From: JAAYRQ01 sp035647235
Lineage (GTDB): Bacteria > Bacillota > Syntrophomonadia > Syntrophomonadales > Syntrophomonadaceae
Direction of reading: 5' to 3'
Assembly (NCBI GenBank): GCA_964514235.1
Contig: CAZEPV010000012.1
Location: forward strand, 1 to 55,853
Length of the DNA stretch: 55,853 bases
In this document: one piece after another, positions 37,977 through 46,388 of the stretch
Numbering within the stretch: the first letter of the stretch is position 1
How the letters are laid out: each line of letters begins with the position of its first letter
The notes under the pieces: generated by a model
Databases searched by the model: none
What the model saw: only the letters and a program-made list of their open reading frames with translations
What the model was told of the DNA's origin: nothing
Position numbers and translations under genes: made by a program

Positions 37977-38004
37977 ATAATATTCCCTTTATAAGGAATA
38001 TTAT
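37977..38004. promoter_or_regulatory. Dyad upstream of degV
   Basis: ATAATATTCC (37977-37986) and GGAATATTAT (37995-38004) form a perfect 10-bp inverted repeat 36 bases before the degV start. It is a possible operator; no T tract, so a terminator is unlikely. Confidence 0.4.
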
Positions 38005-38158
38005 AATTTAAAAGTGAAAATAAAACAATTTATGGAATTAGTGTCTACAATATAGGGGGAATTGTAGTCAAGGTTACTTATTTAGTAAGAATTGTTTTTA
38101 TGAACCTATAGGTATGTGTTATATTTAATAAAATAATATTAGAAAAGATGGGGTAAAA

Positions 38159-40576
38159 ATGAAATGTAGACATTTTGAGTTAAAATGTTGGAGAAAATAC
38201 ATATCATACATATTAATAGCCTTTTTATTATGGCCCATATCATTTGTCCATGCTGCCTTAGTATCTGCAAGCGAATTGCAACAAACAGACTCTATTTTTA
38301 ATGAAAAAATTGCCCAAGAAATATTCCTCGAGACCAATAAAAATTATGCTTTTCCTGATAGTAGGGGTAAGTGTGTAATGGAGTATATATTGACTGCCAA
38401 TCTAAATGAACCGACAGTAAAAGTGATTACGAATAAGGCTAATGACAGGGTATTGCAAATTAATAATCTTTCCAAGCAGATTGCGCGTGAACAAGGCTTA
38501 GGTAAACAAGTAGTAGCAGGCATTAATGGTGATATGTATAATATTTCCCCTGGAACCATTCACTATGGAGCCCCACTCGGCTTACAAGTGCAAAATGGTG
38601 AAATTATAGTAGGATTCGAGACACCTGGTTCCACTAGCAGATACCCCATTTTTATTATAGACAAGAAAGGGAAGCCCCTAATTAGCTATGTGAAAATGGA
38701 TAATCGCCTTTCCATCATAGATGAAGAATATGAAAAAAAACATGGTAAAGCCAATCCAACCTTGACCACTAGTATTGATACAATCAATCGCAATAATACT
38801 GCGGTTATGTATGATAAAATGTTTTTAATTACCCCTAAAATGGCCCCAAATCCTGTAATCGGCTTTACCGATGACCAGGCTTCAAATGGGACATTTACCA
38901 TTTTGAAAAATGTCAAGGGGGTTAGAAATAATGCCATAATGCTGGGGGAGGAATACGAGGCAGAGGTGGTTGCGGTTAATAGTACAGCACCTACTTCCCT
39001 TAAAAGTATAGCCTTGACTAATGATATGATGGTACTAGCTAGCCAGGGGGTAAAGGCCGACTGGATTAGGCAATATCTTAAAGATGGGGATAAGGTCAGA
39101 TTTTCCTTTAACCTTAGAGATTTGGCTGGTAACAACTTAGAGGTTGAGCAGGCTATTAGTTCATGGTTGCCATTGGTTGAAAACGGCAGGGCCCTAAGCG
39201 AAAATGAAATGCTGCAAATATGTGCAGATGAAGGAAGTTCAAGCAGTGCTACTATTAGGGCCAAGGATAAGGGCAGAACGGCTATCGGCTATACTAAGGA
39301 TAACAAAGTAATAGCCTTAGTAGTTGACGGAGTTAATTCCGCTAACAAGAGTTGTGGCACTGACCTTCCTAGTATGGCCAAACGTCTTGAACAGTTAGGG
39401 GTAGTAGCTGCAGTGAGTTTGGATGGGGGCGGTTCCACCCAAATGAATACCAGACTATTCGGGGAGGAGCCAGTAAGGGTTATTAATCACCCTTCAGATG
39501 GTAGGGAACGCTCAGTAAGCAATGCAATTCTGTTTTTATCCAATGCCCCTAGAACTTATGGGGTAGCAGAATTAAAAGTTGACCATGATATAATTATATT
39601 TAAAAATAATCATTTCAATTTTAAGGTGCGAGGGGTAGATAGCAATAGCCACCCCGCAGTTTTTAGTCCTGAGGAGATTACCTGGTCCATAGATTCTAGC
39701 TTAGCAGATACAAATAGCCGTGTTAATAAACATGGACTATTTAAAGCAGGTGATAGGGCTGAAATTGTAAATGTACAAGCTAATTATGATGGAATAAATA
39801 ACAGTGCCCAGGTTAGAGTAGTAGATACGGTAGATAAATTAACCTTTGGCGATACGGGGGTAATAGTATTGCCCCTTAATTTACCCAAAGCTTTAGATAT
39901 TAAAGCTTATACTGAGGAAGGTTTCCCAATTATTTTGAATAACAGGGATATAGAATGGGATCTTGCTCCTGCAACATTAGCCACTATTAGTTCTGATGGT
40001 ATTTTAATTCCTTTAAATATAGGAGAAGGGATTGTGACTGCTAAGGTAGAAGATAAAGAAACATCACTTAAATTTATAGCTGGTTTGGAAAACCAATTAA
40101 TAGAAGATTATGAGACAAATGGGGAAAATCAATATTATGTAGATGGTTATGTTGGAGGTAGTTGTGAAGTATCCCCCCAGCAGGCCAAGTTGGGGCAATA
40201 TAGCTTGAAGGTAGACTATGATTATAGCAATTGGACTAGGGTATATAACGGTTCAATTAATATCCGTTTACATAGTAATGCAAATAAGAGCAATTATGCT
40301 AGCAGTATTCGTCCTAAGCAATTAGGTATGTGGGTATATGGGGATGGCCAAGCTCCATGGCTAAGGGCAGTTATAAAAGATAGTGAACAAAACTCACATA
40401 TTATTAATTTAGCTCCCCGTATAAATTGGGTAGGCTGGCAATATGTTAGTGCGGAAATTTCCCCGGATATATCTTTACCCATAACTTTAGATTATTTTTA
40501 CCTGGTAGAAACTGATAAGAATAAAGACTTGCGGGGGACAGTTTACTTCGACAACATAGAATTTGTATATTTCTAA
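38159..40576 (+). CDS. Secreted phosphodiester glycosidase (NAGPA domain) with C-terminal binding modules
   Basis: The protein has 805 residues. A signal peptide (core about 17-33) is followed by a NAGPA-type phosphodiester glycosidase domain (about 90-465). This domain has VVAGINGDMYNISPGTIHYG, TAIGYTKDNKVIALVVDGVN and the signature AAVSLDGGGSTQMNTRL with GRERSVSNAILF. Ig/Big-2-like beta segments follow (about 475-640), and then a carbohydrate-binding-like module (about 650-805: DYETNGENQYYVDGY, YSLKVDYDYSN, GTVYFDNIEFVYF). Such enzymes cleave sugar-phosphodiester linkages in wall polymers or exopolysaccharides. It is single, and secreted to the wall. Confidence 0.85.
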   Translation: MKCRHFELKCWRKYISYILIAFLLWPISFVHAALVSASELQQTDSIFNEKIAQEIFLETNKNYAFPDSRGKCVMEYILTANLNEPTVKVITNKANDRVLQINNLSKQIAREQGLGKQVVAGINGDMYNISPGTIHYGAPLGLQVQNGEIIVGFETPGSTSRYPIFIIDKKGKPLISYVKMDNRLSIIDEEYEKKHGKANPTLTTSIDTINRNNTAVMYDKMFLITPKMAPNPVIGFTDDQASNGTFTILKNVKGVRNNAIMLGEEYEAEVVAVNSTAPTSLKSIALTNDMMVLASQGVKADWIRQYLKDGDKVRFSFNLRDLAGNNLEVEQAISSWLPLVENGRALSENEMLQICADEGSSSSATIRAKDKGRTAIGYTKDNKVIALVVDGVNSANKSCGTDLPSMAKRLEQLGVVAAVSLDGGGSTQMNTRLFGEEPVRVINHPSDGRERSVSNAILFLSNAPRTYGVAELKVDHDIIIFKNNHFNFKVRGVDSNSHPAVFSPEEITWSIDSSLADTNSRVNKHGLFKAGDRAEIVNVQANYDGINNSAQVRVVDTVDKLTFGDTGVIVLPLNLPKALDIKAYTEEGFPIILNNRDIEWDLAPATLATISSDGILIPLNIGEGIVTAKVEDKETSLKFIAGLENQLIEDYETNGENQYYVDGYVGGSCEVSPQQAKLGQYSLKVDYDYSNWTRVYNGSINIRLHSNANKSNYASSIRPKQLGMWVYGDGQAPWLRAVIKDSEQNSHIINLAPRINWVGWQYVSAEISPDISLPITLDYFYLVETDKNKDLRGTVYFDNIEFVYF

Positions 40577-40710
40577 ATTATAAAGGTGTAGTTTAACATA
40601 TTAGTTTTATAAACAAATATATTATAATATAATCTAAGTATAGAGCAAATAAATGGCAAAAAGGCTTAGCTTAAATTTATTAATTTATTACAATTTATAG
40701 CAAAGTGTAA

Positions 40711-40770
40711 TATAATATAATTACTCACTTGAAAAACACACAAAGGGGGAATGTGATGGCCAAGCGGTAA
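40711..40770 (+). promoter_or_regulatory. Promoter-like box and 4-codon mini-ORF in the acyl-CoA dehydrogenase leader
   Basis: Overlapping TATAAT boxes (40711-40721) are followed by AAGGGGGA and ATG-GCC-AAG-CGG-TAA (40756-40770), a tiny ORF (MAKR) with ideal ribosome-site spacing, 85 bases before the real start. The rest of the 278-base spacer is AT-rich with a second TATAATATAAT near 40620; I see nothing else in it. Confidence 0.35.
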
Positions 40771-40854
40771 GTCTTATCTAATAATTTATTGTATTTAAAT
40801 TTAAAAAACGGAATTGTGAAGGAACAATTCCTGGAAAATGGGGGAGAGAACAAA

Positions 40855-42690
40855 ATGGCATCTAATTTTGCGTATCTTAATACTCGTGACTTTGAATTTA
40901 TAATTCAAGAGTGGCTACCTACCGATGAAGTTTTCGCTTATAAAGAGTTTGTTGATTATTATTCTAAAGATGATGTTAGATCAATTTTAGAACCTTTCCG
41001 TAAAATGTGTAAAGATGTAGTGGAACCTACTAATGAAGATGGTAATGATAACCCATGTACTTTTGAAAATGGTAAAGTTACTACTCCGCCTTCATTTGGA
41101 CCTCTTTTCCACCAATTACAACAAGATGGTTGGGGAACTGCTAATATTGATAATAGCGAAGATGCAATGACCATGCCTAATATCTTATTCTGTATGTGTC
41201 AAGAAATGCTATCTGCCGCTAACCCAGCTTTCATGCCTTACATAGGGCTAACCACGGGGGCAGCCGAGCTTATCCAGAATTTTGCTTCAGATAAACTAAA
41301 AGAAATGTTTTTACCGAAAATGATGGATGGAACCTGGGCTGGCACCATGTGTCTAACTGAAGCTACTGCTGGTTCTGATGTTGGGGATATTTTATCTAAA
41401 GCTTATCCAACTGATGAACCCGGAGTCTACAAAATTAAGGGTGGTAAAATATTTATTACTGGTGGAGATAATGATTTTACCGAAAACGTTATTCATCTAT
41501 ATCTAGCTAGAATAGAAGGCGCACGGGAAGGAACCGGCGGTATTTCCTTATTCATAGTACCAAAACTTTGGGTTAATCCCGATGGTAGCCTAACTGATAA
41601 TGATGTCCAAACTACAGGTATTGAGCATAAAATGGGACAATTCGGTTCTGCCACAGCATCACTTGCTATGGGTGAAAACGATGGTTGCCGGGGCTGGTTA
41701 ATTGGGGATCCACCTGATGAAAAAGGTAAAGCTCAAGGCATGAGACAAATGTTCCAATGCATGAATTTTGCACGCTTAGGGACTGGACTCTTAGGACTAG
41801 CTTGTACTGCTAATGCTACTTACAATGCTAGAGATTATGCTAAAGATAGAGTACAAGGACGCCCACTAACCGATATGAGGGGTGCACGTATACCCATAAT
41901 ACAACACGAAGATATCCGCCGCATACTATTACAAGGTAAAGCTCATGTAGAAGTATTCAGAGCTATGATAATGAAAGCTTACCTAAAATTCGATATTCGC
42001 GATAAAGATCCCGATGAAGAAAAAAGGGAAGCGGCAAATAATTTCATTGAAGTGGTTACTCCACTTTGTAAAGCATACCCAACTGATGAAGCTTGGTTCC
42101 TGATTTCCGAAGCTATCCAAGCTTATGGTGGCTATGGCTATTGTGAAGAATATCCTGTTTCCCAAATTGCACGTGATGTAAAAATCTATTCCATCTGGGA
42201 GGGTACTAACTATATCCAAGCCCTAGATTTAATTGGTCGTAAATGGACTATGAAACAAGGTTCAGTCTATGCAGCTTGGTTTAAAGAAGTACAAGATTTC
42301 CTCGCAGCTAACAAAGATGCAGCTGGCTTTGAAAAGGAATTTGCGAATTTCGCCAAAGCAGTAGAAGCCATGGCGGAGCTACAAATGACAATCGGTGGAT
42401 ATTTTGGCGAAGGCAAAATAAGTATGATGCCTTTATTTGCCCATCGTATACTTACTGCGACATCTATTCTTTATGGTGCTTGGTGTATCCTAGAACAAGC
42501 AATGATTGCACAAAAACGGGCTGAAGAACTTGGTGAAGAACATTTTGATTATGAATTTTACATTGGTAAAGTTTACTCAGCACGCTACTACCTAAATAAT
42601 GTAGTACCAAAAGTATGGAATATTGCCGAAATTGTAAAAGATGGCGATGCTTCTGCTTTGGAAATCCCCACAGGTGCATTTGATTTCTAA
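40855..42690 (+). CDS. Acyl-CoA dehydrogenase, long (about 610 residues) type
   Basis: I start at 40855 (GGGGGAGAG before ATG), giving 611 residues; an upstream in-frame ATG has no ribosome site. Motifs: MCLTEATAGSDVGDI (FAD/substrate loop), KGGKIFITGGDNDFTENV, GIEHKMGQFGSATASL, EAIQAYGGYGYCEEYPV and the catalytic Glu in SIWEGTNYIQALDLIGRK. The extra C-terminal helical domain of about 150 residues is usual for this subfamily. It oxidises acyl-CoA to 2-enoyl-CoA, passing electrons to ETF. No etfAB lies in the window. Its codon use is biased to frequent codons, suggesting high expression. Confidence 0.93.
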   Translation: MASNFAYLNTRDFEFIIQEWLPTDEVFAYKEFVDYYSKDDVRSILEPFRKMCKDVVEPTNEDGNDNPCTFENGKVTTPPSFGPLFHQLQQDGWGTANIDNSEDAMTMPNILFCMCQEMLSAANPAFMPYIGLTTGAAELIQNFASDKLKEMFLPKMMDGTWAGTMCLTEATAGSDVGDILSKAYPTDEPGVYKIKGGKIFITGGDNDFTENVIHLYLARIEGAREGTGGISLFIVPKLWVNPDGSLTDNDVQTTGIEHKMGQFGSATASLAMGENDGCRGWLIGDPPDEKGKAQGMRQMFQCMNFARLGTGLLGLACTANATYNARDYAKDRVQGRPLTDMRGARIPIIQHEDIRRILLQGKAHVEVFRAMIMKAYLKFDIRDKDPDEEKREAANNFIEVVTPLCKAYPTDEAWFLISEAIQAYGGYGYCEEYPVSQIARDVKIYSIWEGTNYIQALDLIGRKWTMKQGSVYAAWFKEVQDFLAANKDAAGFEKEFANFAKAVEAMAELQMTIGGYFGEGKISMMPLFAHRILTATSILYGAWCILEQAMIAQKRAEELGEEHFDYEFYIGKVYSARYYLNNVVPKVWNIAEIVKDGDASALEIPTGAFDF

Positions 42691-42704
42691 AATATTATTA
42701 TAGA

Positions 42705-42738
42705 AAATGCTGACTCTAGAAAGAGTCAGCATTTTTTT
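42705..42738 (+). terminator. Terminator of the acyl-CoA dehydrogenase gene
   Basis: The 13-bp perfect stem AAATGCTGACTCT (42705-42717) with AGAGTCAGCATTT (42722-42734) has an AGAA loop and is followed by TTTT. Confidence 0.95.
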
Positions 42739-42755
42739 ATGCAGATGCATGGTGG

Positions 42756-43658
42756 TCAGTATTTACTGGGTTCTTTCTGTCTATAACGAAAAATAATTAG
42801 GATTAGAGCAAGTATGCTTATAGATAGGTAAAGCAGGGGATAAAAACTTGGGATAACAGTCAAAGTGGGGGCAGGGACTCTTAAATAGCTATTAAACCAG
42901 CGGAAGAGGGAGAATAACAGGGTAAAAATTAGGAAAGGCACTCCAGGAGGAGTCCTTTTCTTAATTAAATATATAACTATAAGGGTAATGATAAGGGCGG
43001 CCAATAATTCATAAAGTTGGGTAGGATGGATTTTGGGGGAACTTATTAAGTCCAAAAAAGATAAACTTTTTTTATCTACTATATTGGCTAGATAATACTT
43101 GTGGGGATTACTGCCTAAAGGAAACTTGATACCCCAAGGGAGATTAGTGGGCTTGCCAAAACAACAACCATTTAAGTAACAGCCAATTCTCATTATAGCT
43201 AACCCTATACCTAGGGCGGGTGCTAAAACATCGGTTAAAGGCCATATATCATATTTTAAAAGTCTAGCTAATATAATACCTACTAGGCCAGCAGAGATTA
43301 AGCCCCCCATAAGAGCAAAGCCCGCCAAGTTAAAAGACCATAATTTAGCAGGGTTTTGCTGATAAATTATGGGATTAGTAAGTAGGTGCAATAATCTAGC
43401 ACCCATAGGCACAGCTAAGGTCAAGGCGAATAATAACAAAAGTGATTTTTTAAGGGGTAAATTTCTTTTGCTGATGCAGACATAGCTTATAGTTAGGACT
43501 GCTATACAGGCCAAGGCAAAAAATAGTTTATAAGAGGATATACTAATAGATAAATTATGAAATTCTCCTATTTTAATATATGGATGCAAGGTAAAATCCC
43601 CTTTAATAAAAAGTAAAGGGGAAATAAGTAAACTTAATTCCCCTAAGCTAAAAATCAA
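42756..43658 (-). CDS. Prolipoprotein diacylglyceryl transferase paralogue (Lgt-like)
   Basis: The protein has 300 residues from a TTG start with AGGA 5 bases upstream. It has about seven membrane helices. The Lgt core is recognisable: AGFALMGGLISAG, IMRIGCYLNGCCFGKP (in place of the usual GR-x-GNF-x-N-x-E), LPWGIKFP, HPTQLYELLAALI and FRWFNSYLR near the end. Canonical Lgt moves diacylglycerol to the lipobox Cys. The double-Cys variant marks a divergent branch. It starts 4 bases after the stop of a lipoprotein gene, so the two are surely co-transcribed; a dedicated modifying enzyme is a reasonable guess. Confidence 0.8.
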   Translation of the reverse strand: MIFSLGELSLLISPLLFIKGDFTLHPYIKIGEFHNLSISISSYKLFFALACIAVLTISYVCISKRNLPLKKSLLLLFALTLAVPMGARLLHLLTNPIIYQQNPAKLWSFNLAGFALMGGLISAGLVGIILARLLKYDIWPLTDVLAPALGIGLAIMRIGCYLNGCCFGKPTNLPWGIKFPLGSNPHKYYLANIVDKKSLSFLDLISSPKIHPTQLYELLAALIITLIVIYLIKKRTPPGVPFLIFTLLFSLFRWFNSYLRVPAPTLTVIPSFYPLLYLSISILALILIIFRYRQKEPSKY

Positions 43659-43662
43659 TATC

Positions 43663-45741
43663 CTATTTAGTTGCTTTCCAAGTTCCTCCTATCCATTGAT
43701 CACCGTCGCTAATTTTGAAAGTACCACTAATCGCAATTTTGCCATCGCTATCGCTGACATTACCATTCATGGTTAAAAGGGCCCCTTCGAGATCTTGGGT
43801 AGCAGTGATCACACCCTCCTTATAGCTGGCATTTAGGCTAGTAGACTCGCCTGCGGAGAGTTCACCATGGGAGACAAAGGTCATAGTTCCCGAACCATCA
43901 GGGGAAAAATTGAAAGAGACCACTATGGGATCGGGTTCTGTTTTGTGCAGTTCAATTAGCCCATCTAGTATATCTACAATATCAAAGCCTAAATCACATC
44001 CTGGTTCGCCGTCGTCTGCTGGGCTAGACTCGGTTCTGGTGATATTATGGCCCGTGAATGCGAGGGAACCAGATGACCAAGTTCCATTTAGTTCTTCGGC
44101 TTCAGGGTATAATAAAATACCATACTTATCTTTTAAGAATTCGGCATATTTCCGATGTTTTTCTTGGCCATCCTCCGTGTTAAACCAACCCATAGCTAAC
44201 AAGGATAAATCCCCCAAAGATATAGCTGTATCTGTTATACCAAAACCATCCTTTAAGCTAGTACGTCCAGTATCTCTTAGGACCTTATCCTTGAAATTAA
44301 GCAGAAGGTCTATTCTTTGTTCTAGTTCGTAATCTTTAGTCCAGCCCCATCTGCCTTTTTCCAAAAAGCCGTCCTCTTTGAACATATCCATAAGTTTCTT
44401 ATATTCAGCTTCCTTTTTTTCAATTTCGGCATCAGTTTTTAACCTTTGGTCAAATTGTTGTTTCAAATTTTTTTGTACTAATTGGCGGATTTTATCTTTT
44501 TCATTACTATCCAATGGAGGCATACCAGTTTCTTGGCGGGCTTTTTCCTGGGCGGCAATAGCTTCTATTTCCAACTGCCTAGCGGCTCCGCCCATTTGTA
44601 TCCATAGTTCATCAAAATTACCCTTTTCTACATTGTAACCCCACCAAGGGATTTTACTAGTAGCCCCATTTTTATACACCTGGTAAGCTGCTTCTACTTC
44701 TTCATTCTTCCAGCTATCAATGCGGTGCTCAATAGCTGCTACAGCAATTTTTCCAGCGGTAGTAATCATAAATTGGTCAGCAATATGTTCACCTATAATT
44801 TTTGCTGCATCAGTATAATGACCTTCAGCTAAATAACCAGCTGCTTCACTAGCTTTTTCTACAGTAGCTATTCCCAAATCCGTGGTTATACCCCCTAGGG
44901 CTTTAGACAAGGTTGAAGCAGGGACATTATCTACAATTTTCTTACCGACCAAGACTTGCAGATTCTGATTAAACTGGTGATAATCGCCGTCAGCTAAGCC
45001 CTTTACCATTTCACCCCATTCATCATCCTTTAAAAGGCTACCTAATACTTGGCCTTTGGTGCTTTCATTAACAATACCTAATTTATCTTTTAAGATATGA
45101 TCGATTACGGCTTCGGCAGCCGAATTAGTAAATTCATCGCTTTGTTCCTGTGCCCAATCTGCTAAAGCTTTGTTATGGGTATATTCCTCGATTCTTTGGT
45201 CAATAGTAATTTTAGTCGTACCAAAAAGGGAAAAATGACAAGTGGTAAAGGCTAGTACCTGGTTTTCCATATCCACATCTGGCTTAATGTATTGCCAGTT
45301 CTTCCCGTTAAAATAAGCAAAATAAAGAGAACCAGCTTCCAAATCCTCCTCATTTAAGCTAGCTGGATCAAATTTCATTTTAATAGTAACAGGTTCTAGC
45401 AGGCGTACGGATGAATCACCAACGGAGATATTAATAGGTGCCCCGAAACCTGCCATTTCCTTAGCGATGTACTTAGGAGCAGTGTCGGGGTTTTCCAAGG
45501 TGACCTCGGTAGGTTCCGAAAAAGTATTTGCAGGAATTATTACCTCTACCCCTTCCTTTTCTAAACTACCTAGCTTGACTTCCTTATCGGCAGAAATAAT
45601 GCTTATAGGGCTTGCAATAGTCTTTTTATACTCCCACTCCGTATCACCAGAAGCCCCCATACCAAATTTACCGCAGCCACTAAGTACAAACATAAATAGA
45701 ACCAGGCAGCTTAGTAGCTGGATAGCTTTACCTCTTTTCAT
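43663..45741 (-). CDS. Large lipoprotein with ZU5-like N-terminal domain
   Basis: The protein has 692 residues. Signal peptide II with lipobox LSGC (Cys 23). Residues about 50-150 resemble a ZU5-type beta domain (GVEVIIPANTFSEPTEVTLE, then EPVTIKMKFDPASL). A long helical middle follows (about 190-480) rich in charged coiled-coil-like sequence (QEKARQETGMPPLD, EIEKKEAEYKKLMDMF). The C-terminus (about 560-692) is beta-rich and ends GDQWIGGTWKATK. It is anchored on the outer face of the membrane. No enzyme motif is seen. The Lgt-like gene follows in the same transcript. GGAGGACAT precedes the ATG. Confidence 0.75.
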   Translation of the reverse strand: MKRGKAIQLLSCLVLFMFVLSGCGKFGMGASGDTEWEYKKTIASPISIISADKEVKLGSLEKEGVEVIIPANTFSEPTEVTLENPDTAPKYIAKEMAGFGAPINISVGDSSVRLLEPVTIKMKFDPASLNEEDLEAGSLYFAYFNGKNWQYIKPDVDMENQVLAFTTCHFSLFGTTKITIDQRIEEYTHNKALADWAQEQSDEFTNSAAEAVIDHILKDKLGIVNESTKGQVLGSLLKDDEWGEMVKGLADGDYHQFNQNLQVLVGKKIVDNVPASTLSKALGGITTDLGIATVEKASEAAGYLAEGHYTDAAKIIGEHIADQFMITTAGKIAVAAIEHRIDSWKNEEVEAAYQVYKNGATSKIPWWGYNVEKGNFDELWIQMGGAARQLEIEAIAAQEKARQETGMPPLDSNEKDKIRQLVQKNLKQQFDQRLKTDAEIEKKEAEYKKLMDMFKEDGFLEKGRWGWTKDYELEQRIDLLLNFKDKVLRDTGRTSLKDGFGITDTAISLGDLSLLAMGWFNTEDGQEKHRKYAEFLKDKYGILLYPEAEELNGTWSSGSLAFTGHNITRTESSPADDGEPGCDLGFDIVDILDGLIELHKTEPDPIVVSFNFSPDGSGTMTFVSHGELSAGESTSLNASYKEGVITATQDLEGALLTMNGNVSDSDGKIAISGTFKISDGDQWIGGTWKATK

Positions 45742-45811
45742 ATAAATGTCCTCCCCCTAATATTATATTTTTCCCTATTATTTTCTTATTACTTCCATAA
45801 GGTTAGAGTAA

Positions 45812-45842
45812 TTTCCTGCCTCCTACATAAAAGGAGGGGAAA
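45812..45842. promoter_or_regulatory. Inverted repeat upstream of the lipoprotein gene
   Basis: CCTCCT (45819-45824) and AGGAGG (45832-45837), extended by TTTCC and GGAAA with a small bulge, form a hairpin 71 bases upstream of the lipoprotein start. It may be a leader structure or operator. Confidence 0.3.
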
Positions 45843-45943
45843 TTAAGTGTATTTTTCGGCAACTTTTTGCTAAGGGCATAATTAATAGGGGAAAGGGGGT
45901 ACTTTTAGGGTCAATTTCGGGTAGTCCTGGAGAAAATGGTTAT

Positions 45944-46053
45944 TTAAAATGTTAGTTCTACTTTAAATAAATCCCCATAAATAGCGACGTAGATATGCTC
46001 ATCGTGGGTGTTAATTCTAAATACTAGTCCAGATTTGATAGTAATTTTTCCAT
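45944..46053 (-). pseudogene. Relic of a histidine kinase gene, internally deleted
   Basis: The minus frame ending at TAA 45944-45946 reads KSGLVFRIN and then YGDLFKVELTF-stop. These match two separate parts of the kinase at 50499-52526: ESGLVFRVN about 110 residues before its end, and DGDLFKVELEF at its very end. The DNA is alike too (for example TTAAATAAATCCCCAT is identical). About 85 intervening codons are missing. It is a leftover of a paralogous kinase, not a gene. Confidence 0.65.
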
Positions 46054-46340
46054 GTTAGTTCGGGTTTATTTGATTAGTTGGCCTTGGGAAATAGCAAAAT
46101 TAATCGTATTGGGAATAGACTGGGGAGCTATTTAGCTAAGAATATGCAAAAGGAATAAACATAAACTAAAGAATGCAGAAATAACAGAAAAAATATTACG
46201 GTTAGAAAGCCAAATTTCCTAAGTTGACAGTGGGTCAAACCTATTGAAATCCGACACAAAGGAATACAGGACCTTTTGTGGTGAATAAAAACAGCTTATT
46301 AGGAAAGTAAATGAAGTTAAGAGCAGTGATTTTAGGATTA
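46054..46340. other. Intergenic stretch without recognised gene
   Basis: I see no supported gene between the kinase relic and the terminator at 46349. A short inverted repeat TTGAC-N5-GTCAA lies at 46224-46238. Open frames here are short and lack ribosome sites. Confidence 0.5.
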
Positions 46341-46348
46341 TAAGATAA

Positions 46349-46382
46349 TACAGCGGGGGATTAGGTAGTTTTCCCCGCTGTA
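46349..46382 (-). terminator. Terminator of the UxaA-family operon
   Basis: TACAGCGGGG (46349-46358) pairs with CCCCGCTGTA (46373-46382); on the minus strand it is followed by TTATCTTATAA. It starts 6 bases past the stop of the large subunit. Confidence 0.75.
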
Positions 46383-46388
46383 TATAAA

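Noticed and set aside
40753..40775. tRNA-like stretch TGGCCAAGCGGTAAG
   Set aside because: It resembles a tRNA D-arm, but no acceptor stem, anticodon arm or T-arm can be built around it.
45742..46388. Insertion sequence or phage remnant in the gene-poor spacer
   Set aside because: No terminal repeats or transposase motifs were found; only the kinase relic and two hairpins can be supported.
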